The position numbers and the translations under genes are program-made. DNA of 64,000 nucleotides from Hyperoplus lanceolatus. Taxonomy: Eukaryota; Chordata; Actinopteri; Uranoscopiformes; Ammodytidae. Of this stretch, positions 43,654 to 53,939 are shown in pieces. Location: positions 558,001 to 622,000 of the forward strand of contig CM049397.1 in the NCBI GenBank assembly GCA_026929865.2, in the 5' to 3' direction. The notes below the pieces were generated by a model. The model saw only the letters and a list, made by a program, of their open reading frames with translations. It was not told where the DNA came from and searched no databases. Every line of letters begins with the position of its first letter. Position 1 is the stretch's first letter.

Positions 43654-46256
43654 TGGTCAGATCTCTAATGATGAGCAGGAAATTAATGATGAATTTAAGA
43701 GGTTTTATTCATCTCTTTATACTTCTGAGGTGATATATGACCCTTCTAAACTTGAACTTTTTTTTTTTTTTTTTTCAGAACTTAAATCCACCTCAAGTTA
43801 ATGTATTATTAATGGAGCAATTGGAAAAACCTTTGTCTAAGGAGGAAATTAGAGCAGCCCTTTACAGTATGCAGAATGCAAAAGCTCCAGGCCCTGACGG
43901 ATTTACGTTAGAATTTAAAAAAAAATTTGGAGATAAGTTATTGCCAATCTTGTTGTCAGTTTTTGAAGAGTCCTTTGTCGAAGGCCACCTTCCACCAACC
44001 CTTTGTCAGGCCTCTATTTCTGTTTTACTGAAAAAGAATAAGGATCCCCTGAATTGTGGGTCATTTCGTCCTATCTCACTCCTGAATGTGGACTATAAAT
44101 TGTTGGCTAAGGCCTTGGCTCACCGTCTAGAGATCATCCTCCCTTCGATTATTTCACCTGACCAAACTGGTTTTATTAAAAAACGCCTCTCTTTTTTTAA
44201 TATTCGTAGACTTTTAAACATCATACATTCCACAGATGATCAACAGCTGCCCGAGGCAGTTATCTCTTTAGACGCTGAAAAGGCGTTCGATAGAGTGGAA
44301 TGGGGTTACTTATTTTGGTGTCTAGATAAATTTGGTTTTGGTCCGAAATTAATTTCTTGGGTAAAATTGCTATATAACTCTCCAACTTCATCAGTGCGCA
44401 CTAATAACACCAATTCCCAATTATTTCCATTACAACGCGGGACAAGGCAAGGATGCCCGATTTCCCCACTTTTATTCGCTATAGCTATTGAGCCCCTTGC
44501 AATGGCAATACGCTCCTCTCCTGAGATTTGTGGTATTGTAAGAGGGGGTAAGGAACATAAAACTTCATTATATGCTGATGATCTGTTACTATATATAACT
44601 GACCCACAGAACACCTTACCCCATATTATGAAGTTATTAGGCCACTTCAGCAGCATCTCTGGGCATAAGATTAATGTTTCAAAAAGTGAGCTTTTTCCTG
44701 TCAACTCTGCCGCTAAGTCCATCTCCTTTAATTCCTGTCCTTTTAAGGTGACATCTGACAACTTCACCTACCTAGGGGTGGTTGTTACGCGTGGCTTTTC
44801 TGACCTTTTTAAGCTTAATTTTGTTCCCCTTCTTGAGAGCTCTAAAATTGCCTTCAATAAATGGTCCATGCTTCCTCTCTCTTTAGCAGGAAGAATTAAT
44901 CTAATTAAAATGAACACGTTGCCCAAATTCCTCTACCTTTTCCAAACTATACCAATCTTTATCAACAAATCTTTCTTTTCACACCTGAATAAGATTATAT
45001 CTGACTTTATTTGGAATAAGAAGCCCCGTATCCGTAGGGAATTTTTGCAGAGGCCAAGATCAATGGGTGGTATGGCATTACCACATTTCCAATTATACTA
45101 TTGGGCAAGCAACCTAAGAGCTATGGCATATTGGCTTAAAAACTACATTGACGATGGGACTCCTGCCTGGGTTCAGATAGAGACCACTGCCTGTTTGCCA
45201 TCGTCCCTCCCTGCTTTATTGTATTCTGCAATGCCTTTCACTCCAAGCTATGTTTCAAGTGCCCCCTTAGTACATCAGTCTTTACGTATATGGGCTCAAG
45301 TGCGAGGACACTTTGGTTGGCAGGCTGGCTCACTCTGGGCTCCGATTGCGTCTAATCATCGATTTGCCCCTTCATTTCATAATGACTATTTCTCGGCCTG
45401 GCAAAAGAAGGGTATTATTTCATTTAAAGATATGTACATAACAGGTGTTTTTGCTTCATTCGAACAGCTCAAAACTAAATTCAATCTACGGAATGTACAT
45501 TTCTTTAGTTATTTACAGGTTAGGGACTGGGCACGTAACAATACAGGAACATTCCCTACAATCCCCCAGCCTCAACCTATGGATAGTCTCTTCCCAGCAG
45601 ACCCAGAACTCAGGGGCACAATATCTGTTATATATACAAAACTTTCTTCTGTGCAATCAGCGTCTCTGGATGCATTGAGAGCGGCGTGGCAGGCTGATCT
45701 GAATGTACAATTTACAGATGTTGAGTGGTCGAATGTTTTTTTAAGAATACATTCTTCATCTATATGTGCCAGACATGGCTTGATCCAGTTTAAAGTGGCA
45801 CACAGACTCCATCTCTCTAAAGCCAGAATCTCAAAAATGTATCCATCATGTGATAGTTCATGCAACAGATGTAAAAATTCACCTGCAACATTAGCTCATA
45901 TGTTCTGGCTTTGCCCGAAACTCGTTAGTTACTGGTCCTCTATTTTTGACGCTCTATCCAAGATACTTAAGAGACCAATAGCTCCGAATCCTCTTACAGC
46001 CGTTTTTGGCATTCAATGTGAGGGTGATCATCTTTTTAGAGCACAATCAAACTGTATTGCCTTTGTCACTCTTATAGCCAGAAGATTAATTTTACTTAAT
46101 TGGAAACAGGCTATTCCACCCTCCTTTAAACACTGGATTAGGGACACACTACAATTTCTAAAGCTTGAAAAGTTAAGATTTGCTTTAAAGGGTTCAAAGG
46201 ACAATTTTAGCAATGTCTGGCAGCCTTTCATTACATATCTGCTTGACCAGCTCTAA
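43640..46256 (+). pseudogene. L1 ORF2, reverse transcriptase and C-terminal domain
   Basis: After a short open segment (43640-43757) an 18-T run at 43758-43775 shifts the frame. An 839-codon frame follows. RT motifs are MQNAKAPGPDGF, SFRPISLLNVDYKLLAKAL, VISLDAEKAFDRVEW (A), RGTRQGCPISPLLFAIAIEP (B), HKTSLYADDLLLYI (YADD, C) and KINVSKSELFPVN. The C-terminal region carries WNKKPRIRREFLQRP and a late Cys-rich segment CDSSCNRCKNSPATLAHMFW with CPKL. The RT core is uninterrupted, but the protein cannot be joined to the endonuclease without the deletion and shift. Confidence 0.9.
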
Positions 46257-46672
46257 GAATGTACACATTTATTTTTTAATTTTATTTTTTTTTCACTTGT
46301 ATTTTGCTAAGGATCCCAATAACTCTAAACTGTGCACACACACTTTTTCTTTTTTCTTTTTTGTTGTCATTGTTTGTTTTATTGTTATTATAATAATCAT
46401 TGATTATTGATATATATTTTGTCTTTGGGGATTAAAAAAAACAATTGTTACATTTGTAAAATGATGTTTTGCTATATTGTGAAAAATCAATAAACAAAGT
46501 GGTAAAAAAAAAAAAAAAAAAAACTAAAAAGATATGTGAGTGACTATCACATCAAACTCCTTTGGCAGGGAGGCAACAATCTCAAATATTTGTAGAGGTA
46601 GGCTTACAAGGAAACAAAAAATAAGTTGAACAATTTAAACAAGTCATTAAGCTACATCATTTGTTAATGACA

Positions 46673-47275
46673 TTACAGGTTTTTTGCCAGAAAGACTTGT
46701 CTGTCTACAGCATCTGGCTTCAAAGCTGCCCTGTGGCAAGTCACAATATTGCCACTTGTGCTAAAAGCACGCTCTGAGGGTGAGCTGGTGGCAGGAATAC
46801 ACAGGTAACGTTTTGCGAGGATGCTCACTCTGGGATAAGTTGTTGAATGGTTTTGCCACCATGCCATCGGGTCGGTCTCACTGTCTGCCTCAGGTGCCAG
46901 CAGGTAGCTGTTCAGTTTAGCCTCAATAGCCTGCTCTTCTGTAAGACCAGATGTAGCAACAGAGTAGGACTTCTTGAAAAAGCTGCCCAGTGACTTCTTC
47001 TGTACTTTGGCTGGTGTAGCTACAGCATGAGCATCTCTCCCACCTACAGCTGTCGTTGTATATGTGGATGTGTGAGCAGTAGCTGGTGATGTGGTCTGAC
47101 ATTCATCCAGCCACAGCTCTGGATTTTACGGCCTCAACCTTGTCATCTTCAATGTAGCGGGTCTTGAACCGAGGATTAGTTAGGGATGCCATGTTCAGGA
47201 GGTCATCAGTAGCAGCATCATCGTATTTTTCATTAAGGTAGTTGAGGACAGTAGCCTTGATGGTCTTGGTTTCAG
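46673..47275 (-). pseudogene. hAT transposase, C-terminal part with dimerisation domain
   Basis: On the minus strand the order is: KTIKATVLNYLNEKYDDAAT and MASLTNPRFKTRYIEDDKV; a frameshift near 47130; ELWLDECQTTSPATAHTSTY, KSLGSFFKKSYSV and LTEEQAIEAKLNSYLLAPEA; then DPMAWWQNHSTTYP, LAKRYLCIPATSSPSERAFS and a TSGNIVTCHRAALKPD stretch. The final block is the hAT dimerisation signature of Ac/ZBED1-like transposases. The BED finger and catalytic N-terminal part are absent between here and the terminus at 47303. It belongs to the surrounding hAT. Confidence 0.88.
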
Positions 47276-47311
47276 GTCGAAATCGAATTATTGCCCAGCC
47301 CTAGGTGCACT

Positions 47312-48340
47312 ATGAAATTTTTCCCACGTAAGGCGTGGCCGGTCCATCTAATATCTCAAATTAAAGGTGCTTTTACTGATACTTCAGTGTCTTTGTTGTT
47401 AGCCTCACTTTCTAGTGTGTAAAAGTAAAGGTGTGATCAGCAATTTTTCATAAGACTTTAGAAAAAAAAAAGAGTGAGACACTCATCCTTTGTGCAGTCA
47501 AGGTTTACTCCTTTATCCTTATCTCTGGTTGAGCATATGTAGCTTTTGCAAACGGTACATGCTGTAGGCCCTTGTTGCAGTTTTTAATTTCTTCTCACTC
47601 TTTCCCTGATCAGCTCACAGGGAGACTTTATTCTATTTCATTTTTTGTCCCCTCTCGTTTAGTGTTTTAAGTAATGACATCTACTGCAGTGTGCCCCCCT
47701 ACAATTGAATAAGTTCACGTTTCCCTTTGAAATGGTATTAAAACTTTTATAAAAGTGCATTCTGGGTTGTTGCTATCATGAGCAAAATATACTATTTAAT
47801 TTTTTAGGATTTCCATTGTGATAGAATTTGTTTAACTTCACCTATTGTGATGTCACATTTCTTAGCATTTACTTAGTGCCTACAGCATTACTGTGTTTAC
47901 TGTAAGATTTCTGTCTCATGTTCAAATTAAAACGTGCATTTTTTTCTTTTTATCTCTCTTTAGGCCCCAGCCTTGTTCTAGTGGACAGCTGCGTGGTTCT
48001 TATCTCTAGTTGAAGGTCCTGAACGCTCTGACAACTGCAAAAGGCAGGATATCTTAGTTTTTGGCTGATTAGTTTCTCTATAGTTAATTAATAATTCAAA
48101 TTCACAAGGGGAACATTTTAATTTTAAATTTTTTTTTGTTTGGTTTGGTTTTGGTTATTTTTCCCCCTGGCAACAGCCTCATTCCCTCCCTTGACCGGCT
48201 ACATTGATAAGTGAACAGTTTTCAAAAGAAGAAGACCATGAGGAGCAGGCCTCTCCGTGCCCTTTAGCTCCCCCGATCATTCCCTCGCTGTAACTCATTC
48301 ATACCTGAACTGCCCCCTCCATGCCAATGCCTTTATTTTC
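47312..48340. other. No gene recognised
   Basis: Acceptor-like TTTATCTCTCTTTAG at about 47964 and ATTTTCTAG at 48335-48343 precede the next ORF, but I cannot define earlier exons. Confidence 0.35.
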
Positions 48341-48343
48341 TAG

Positions 48344-48867
48344 GGGAAAAGAAAAGCTACCCGGAACTGCCTAAGGATCTTGTACATGGGACAATTATTG
48401 GATACATTCAACGAAGACTCGGGACTAAACAGCTACATGCAACGCCAATACGTGCAACCATTGATGTCACTGAGGCAGGGTCCCATGATGCTTGTGGACT
48501 GGAGGGGAGTGTGAATACTTCCCCTCACATGGTGAATGACCCTGTGACCTCCACCGATGGATACGATACTGATTTGCCAAGAACTGTGGAGCATCTGAAA
48601 GAAAAAGAGGGAGAAGCCTTTGGGTGCCTTCCCACTTCCACATCACCCCTGACCACCGTCACAGACATTAAAGATAACCCTTCTGGCCCTCCAGCCACAA
48701 CACACAGACGTCTACAGACTGCAGCCCTTAGTGACTTTCTCTGTGCAAGGATCAGAGAGCTTTGTTCAACACCTCACTGTGTGTGTTTCGCAATGGACTA
48801 TGGAAAGTGCTACGTGATCAATATCCCACAGCCAGCGATGAGAACGCCATGGACTAATACGAGATAA
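48344..48867 (+). CDS. Exon-like ORF of unknown function
   Basis: An open frame runs from an acceptor-like CTTTATTTTCTAG to a stop at 48867. It reads EKKSYPELPKDLVHGTIIGY, IQRRLGTKQLHATPIRATID, then a polar Thr/Ser/Pro-rich middle, and SDFLCARIRELCSTPHCVCF with AMDYGKCYVINIP near the end. The first ATG is only at 48511, so if translated it is probably a 3' exon. The C-terminal Cys spacing (CARIRELCSTPHCVC) is suggestive of a structured or metal-binding segment. I do not recognise the family. It lies antisense within the long mamdc2 intron, and LTR-like sequence follows it. Confidence 0.4.
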
Positions 48868-49098
48868 GGGAAAAGAGAATACACTGGATTACCTGCGGAG
48901 GACAGGTGCCTTGTGGATGATGCCATTCTTGAGCTACCATCACAGGAGGAAGACTGATGGGACTGAAGACTCCTGTGCCCACTACAGGCCAGTTCTGTCC
49001 ACAACTTGCAGAACCAATTGTTGCCTTATGCTCAAAGCCACCAGAGACAATAACATTCTAGAGTTGCTGCTCTATTGTCAGCCCCAACGTCCATCCCC

Positions 49099-49212
49099 TA
49101 TATTTTATTTTATTTTATTTTATTTTATTTTATTTTATTTTATTTTATTTTATTTTATTTTATTTTATTTTATTTTATTTTATTTTATTTTATTTTATTT
49201 TATTTTATTTTT
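49099..49212. repeat. (TATTT)n pentanucleotide microsatellite
   Basis: About 22 tandem TTTTA units, which yield artefactual Phe-Tyr-Ile-Leu frames. Confidence 0.97.
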
Positions 49213-49499
49213 GGCCCTGTGTTCCCCTTTGAATTTAGCTCTATTCAGCCATTGATTACTTTACTTGAACCTTACTGAGTTATTGCCCCTTTTTGCCATT
49301 AAGAAATGAGATAGTGATTAGATGCTGTAGGTTAAATCAATTTGACCCTTGATTTCCTCATGTTACCCACACAGGCCAGTAAAGCACATAGGGTAGTTCT
49401 AATTATTCTTCGCAGACTGTTTTTGCATTTCCTCTGTCATGTATTGTGGCTATTGGATGTGATAAAACTGTTCCGTTCGTACATTTTATGTGTTAAATT

Positions 49500-50200
49500 G
49501 TTTTATTTTGAAGTCCGTATTGGGTAAGGTTGGTTTCCGGGTGGGTTGAGAAAATGTGGCTTTATTGTGAAAAACCAAAGGAAGTGTTTGTTATTTTTTG
49601 TAGGTTAAGATAGTGACAGGGTGTATTTACGTAGGGGAACCGAGGGGGTGATAAGGGGAGATTTTCATGTGTTTTCTTGGTAGGCTCCTCCCATGAGTTT
49701 TCTCGGGATAGAGACACCTCCCCTTTGATTAAAAGGTAGGGACTGTGGAGAGAGACGGGAGTTGTTTTTCTCAACTCGGTGACATACAGGCGGAATGAAA
49801 TAAGCACACCTCTCTCTCTCTCTCTATCCAAACACAGATGACTTGGTCAAATGGTAAACGACCAGAGGGGGAAGAATAGGAAATTTCGTAGAATGATGAA
49901 TGGAAGTAGCAGACTATTGGTGTTCTCAATATAAACTAAGTCCTCATATTTTTTTTATTTTTCGGGGAATTTGTAAGAATTTGAAAGTGACCAAGTCCAC
50001 ATATATAATGGGAATAGAAATAACTCCAATTGAGGAGTATATAGGCATATAACCTAATTTCTGTCTTTTCTGTCTTTCTGTTATATGATGTTGTAATATC
50101 ATGTAATTTGAATAAAAACCAGTAAAACGTTCCGCAAGTCTCCGTCACCGTAGTTTATGTTGAGAATCCAAGGACCTAGATAAGAGAACACAGCGTAAGT
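49500..50200 (+). other. LTR-like sequence (tentative)
   Basis: A TATA-like GATTAAAAGGTAGGG near 49727 is followed about 370 bases later by TTGAATAAAAACCAGTAAAA and GTCTCCGTCACCGTAG, resembling U3-R-U5 order. No second copy, TG...CA ends or primer-binding site could be confirmed. It lies upstream of the integrase-like fragment at 51270. Confidence 0.3.
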
Positions 50201-51078
50201 TTGGTATAACCCTTGCACAGCCTACATAGCTGACAAAACTACAATTACATAATCTCATACACCTAATCTTTTAAAAATAAAATAATAGGTTTTAATACCT
50301 TCCCAGGTTAAACAAGATTGTTTAAACTCTGAAAATAGTATATCTGTTCTATTTTTTTAGGAAGGGTGGTTTACAAAACTAAGTTGCATACAACTGAATA
50401 GCAATAACTTGTGAATGATATCTTCCGTAAATAAAAAGGAAGATTTTCTGAAGCAAATATAAAAGCGTTTATACTACACAGAAACCGGCATCATCATAAG
50501 GATGAAGGGGTTCTGATGAAGTAAAACGCTGAATACTGAATGGTGGTATTTATTGAATATAGTACTTTATTTAAAAGTAATCTCAGGTAGTCTTGAAGGT
50601 AAATCTTGCGCTTCAAACCGCAGAGGCCGGGGTTCACATCTCATAGCAGGGACCGTGGTGAGAGTAGAGACTTCTTTATGAAGAAATAATGTACAATTAG
50701 AGCATTGTGTTACAAGTTGGTTAATACGGGTTTAATAGGACATAACTAATAAACTTTGGATACTAGCTTTTCAGTATAGATCAGACTTTTCCGGTCTAGA
50801 TCGCATCACCCCTTTACAAAGAGGGTAAAAAATATTCTTTATGTTTTAGGTTTTTGAATAAATCCACAGGCTGTTTTACTTTTATTCTATTTTGGTATCA
50901 TTAAGGTTAATGTAGTTAAGTTTGTTCCAATTGTTTTTCTTTTTACTTCAGTTTTTTATTGAGTTTTACACCACTACATGGTGTAAAAAAGAGGGAGATT
51001 ATATAGGTTATGTAAACTAACCGACACCCTGCTGCTGGCGCTCATGTCAATGACAACCTCTCCAGGGGTTACACAAAT

Positions 51079-51081
51079 ACG

Positions 51082-51110
<29 letters not shown>
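51079..51110. repeat. (CA)n microsatellite
   Basis: Short CA run followed by CATACACATACAGACTC. Confidence 0.9.
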
Positions 51111-51113
<3 letters not shown>

Positions 51114-51269
51114 ATACAGACTCACACACACTTCACACCACATGAATTGCTGCTAAGCCAGGGACGTCAAGAGAGGGAGGTCATATGCCTTCTTTTGATG
51201 TCTGGCAAATTAACTGTTACAAGATATTAACCGTGTTAACTAATCTGTCTCAAGCTTTGTTTTGAACAG

Positions 51270-51506
51270 GTGCAGCCGCAGGCTGTGCCAGGAGCAACTC
51301 CTAGCCAGACTCCAGACCTACAGGTAGGAGAGTGGGTGCAGGTCAAAGTTCACATTCACAGAGAAAGTGAGCTTGAACCTAGGTGGTCAAACTGGTACGC
51401 AGTAATTGAACGTACCTCTCATGCAGTGCAAGTAAAAGGTAAAGCTGGAGCACTTTGGCAACCACCTCACACATTGTGCACCTTCTCTTCCACCGGCCTC
51501 TCATGA
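51270..51506 (+). pseudogene. Retroviral-type integrase C-terminal fragment (endogenous retrovirus relic)
   Basis: The short frame contains LQVGEWVQVKVH, a W-containing middle and a HAVQVKGKAG-like turn. This is the SH3-like C-terminal domain pattern of vertebrate retroviral integrases, which binds DNA during insertion. The catalytic core and the rest of pol are not visible, and an acceptor-like TTTTGAACAG precedes it. It is an isolated old fragment, possibly linked to the LTR-like sequence at 49500-50200. Confidence 0.45.
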
Positions 51507-51509
51507 TTG

Positions 51510-53190
51510 GAAGAGGTTAGATAAATAATTTGCAACAGGTGTCGGCTCTAAAACGGATAAGTTAAACTAATTGTCTAAAAAGAAAAAAGCCGCCACCAGC
51601 TTGTGTGTTACTCACAATATCACTGATTAATTGTCCTGCCCATTTTGTGATGGGAACATCACGATCCACATGTTAAGACCCCTGATAACTACACACACAT
51701 AACTGTGATAAATCAAACTATGACCCAGATAGGCCCCAATCTTAAGGTAAATGCACACTCTAGACGTGCTCTCAGAGTCTTTCACCCCTTGATCACCATA
51801 CAGTTGAGGAAAGCATTGATGGAACTGTGTTGTGTTATTTGATCTATGCGTATTATAAACTGTGACACCCCTGAAGCTAATCATCACCTGTTGTGTTAGT
51901 CGTTTAAAAATCAATGTAATGTCTAATATTGTGTCTCCTTAACTTTCAGACTCTGAGATTCGTCACTTATCTAACAAACATCACTTTTTGTAAGCAAGTT
52001 GGCCCCTTGAAACTGGATAAAATGACAGTAACGAATGATTGGAGTGGGTAATGTAAACTGCCTTTTCTACTGGCAAAACTGAGCGCCATTTAAACTAATT
52101 AATGAAACTGACCACAAAGGTTTAAAATGTGTATTTAAACTGTTTAGTGTTGTCTTTTCCCTGACTCTGATAAATGCAAAAATGAGTCTGATGTTTCCCC
52201 CTGTATCACTCACATTCCTCCTTTCATTGTTGTGTATGTTGGTAATTACTCTTGTTGTTTCACTAGAACGTATTGAGGGTCTGATGTTTAGTATTTACCT
52301 AATGAAGATGATTGTCAGGTGGACTAGACTTATATTGATCTTAGTCCCAACCTCTATTTTTCCTAATTGAACATACGTTAAGACGTATGTATTGAGGCAT
52401 TTGACAGAAAGAAATGGTTTAAAGAAATAAAAATAGGCCAGCCCAGTTTCCCCCCGAATAGACGGCTCTAAATGGCTTGATTCCAGACCATACTACTTGC
52501 TGTAGTTTGGTCTGGCTTTGCGAGACTAATGTATAGTTAAACACTTCCGCGACAGTGATGCTAATTTCAGTTAGCGTGACAATAGCGTTTTCCATGTAAA
52601 TTAGCACGGCCCTGGATAGCTCTGCTACCAGTGAATGTAAACACGATCGCTTCCACAAAATGTTTTAAATCCGTTACACACTAGCGACCAGTTAAATACT
52701 ATGTAAGATGCAAAATGTCCTTTATTTTGGTCGCAAAAATAAATTCTTCTGCCTTCAAGTTACAATAACCAATAAAACATTTTTTTTACCTGATTTGCCT
52801 AAAAAGAATAGAGGATTATATATGCCGCAAAAAATATTAAAGAGAGACCAAAAGTGACACTGACGAGTGATGCAACACTGCCTATATGTAGGCTACATCG
52901 GTTTCTGTGTCCCACTTTCATAGACGGGTTACATTTAAGCATGCAGAAGCTAATACCTGCTTACTACGGGCAGTGCATTAGTTTCTTCAATGGCAAATAC
53001 TCCTTCCTGAAAATCGGTTTTCGGTCATGTATTCTACAAGGACAGTTCGCTATCATAAGCCAGACTAGAATCTAAACGAACTCTTACTACTTTATTTAAA
53101 TTTAGAAAGTTATGATTATGATCAAATCTCTTTGACAAACACATCTCATTGTCTAAAAAATTAGCTGCTGCATGTGTGTGTGTGCACGTG
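51510..53190. other. Intron sequence, no gene recognised
   Basis: A 62-codon hydrophobic frame at 52182-52370 could be read as a signal or membrane segment but has no other support. The rest is unassigned. Confidence 0.4.
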
Positions 53191-53197
53191 CATATAC

Positions 53198-53335
53198 CTC
53201 TCTGATTATTGTTTGTGTGGTTTACAGGCAGGTTAGACTCAGGCTGTCTTGCCGCACTCCCCCCAACATACCAGTTGACATTGGGGTTCCAGCTGTTACT
53301 GTAACCACATAGGTGATGCTCCTCAAAATTACACT
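53198..53335 (-). CDS. mamdc2: mamdc2-like MAM domain exon (start of domain)
   Basis: A 138-bp exon lies between the acceptor TTTTACCAG and the donor G|GTATAT. It begins with two bases completing a Glu codon and ends with one base of a Gly codon. It encodes CNFEEHHLCGYSNSWNPNV, NWYVGGSAARQPESNLP and VNHTNNNQR: the conserved first Cys pair, the Trp of the MAM N-terminal strand, and a predicted N-glycosylation site (NHT). The upstream exon is only 132 bases away and the downstream exon at 17495 is 35.7 kb away. Phases match on both sides, which is strong evidence that these are real exons of one gene. Confidence 0.87.
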
Positions 53336-53467
53336 CTGGTAAAAGGAACAGCAAAGAAAAACATTAGTCCTTACTGTTCCTCAATCTTACATATTTGTGG
53401 GAATAAATACAATATTACATCAGACTATACATCAAAGGTGAAACATCTACTTAATGTTGACACTGAC

Positions 53468-53552
53468 CTATGCAGTAACCAGGAACAATGTGGATTTCAA
53501 AGATGGCAACACTGTTCCCTGAGCCACGTTCAGGCCGACCTTCCAGAAAAAC
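53468..53552 (-). CDS. mamdc2: mamdc2-like exon (end of the preceding MAM domain)
   Basis: An 85-bp exon lies between the acceptor TTTCACAG and the donor G|GTCAGT. It gives 28 codons, VFLEGRPERGSGNSVAIFEI and HIVPGYCI, plus one base of a Glu codon completed in the next exon. The Phe/Leu-Glu-Gly, Ala-Ile-x-x-Ile and terminal Cys pattern is the last strand pair of a MAM domain. It starts in phase 0, as expected for the exon following a central MAM exon like that at 17495-17239. Earlier mamdc2 exons are not found to the right of this in the window. Confidence 0.83.
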
Positions 53553-53939
53553 CTGTGAAAGAAAGAATAGACTTACCAACTAACTAGGATAGAAGAATCT
53601 ATTAGATCTACCTTGCATAAAATATAATTTTTTCCACATTTTTCCACAGTTACATTTTATTACCTTCACATTATGGCGATCACCATTGTCACGTCACTAT
53701 GGGGAATCACTCACAAACTCAAGATACATTGAACATGTGAGCTTGTATTTTTCTCATTGAGGCTTTCATAAAAGTATTTCCTTTTATCCGTGGATTTCAC
53801 TGGTATTGGTATCGACTATTACATTTCTGGTATCTTGACATCCCAAGTGAAAACACCTTAAAAATCGGTAAATTGTAAGTTTATTTGTGGAGCAGATGTT
53901 ATGCAGAGGCAATAAAAATGCTAAAAGAGGACCTATTAT

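Larger units (their letters stand above)
40969..46520 (+). mobile_element. L1/Tx1-type LINE, copy 3, full length with target duplication
   Basis: It starts GCTTCCGGTTTGGACC, encodes ORF1 and ORF2, and ends with AATAAACAAAGTGG and a run of about 20 A. The direct repeat AAACTAAAAAGATATG at 40953-40968 and 46521-46536 is a target-site duplication of about 13-16 bp (the A-rich edge is ambiguous). ORF1 is intact, while ORF2 has one deletion and an expanded T-run. This is the youngest-looking LINE in the window. It sits inside the hAT at 35453-47303. Confidence 0.93.
35453..47303 (-). mobile_element. hAT transposon (GGGCTGGGCRATA ends) filled by later insertions
   Basis: The left end TTGGGCTGGGCGATATGG and right end ATTGCCCAGCCCTA are inverted repeats. 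Both are flanked by the perfect 8-bp duplication GGTGCACT (35445-35452 and 47304-47311), diagnostic for hAT. The hAT's own sequence appears to be 35453-35755, about 40752-40968 and 46521-47303. The rest is the long-inverted-repeat element and an L1. The C-terminal part of a transposase is encoded on the minus strand at the right. No N-terminal part is present, so the element was already internally deleted. Confidence 0.85.

Noticed and set aside
49075-49278. Phe-Tyr-Ile-Leu repeat ORF resembling a membrane protein
   Set aside because: It is a translation of the (TATTT)n microsatellite.
52182-52370. Hydrophobic 62-codon ORF that could be an env signal or membrane segment
   Set aside because: There is no flanking env motif or second copy, and short hydrophobic frames are common in AT-rich DNA.
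53640-53760. Minus-strand text MYLEFVSDSP followed by DRHNVK and a GTAATA donor, resembling another extracellular-domain exon
   Set aside because: Two adjacent stop codons interrupt it and the donor is weak. It may be a decayed exon, but I cannot support it as part of mamdc2.
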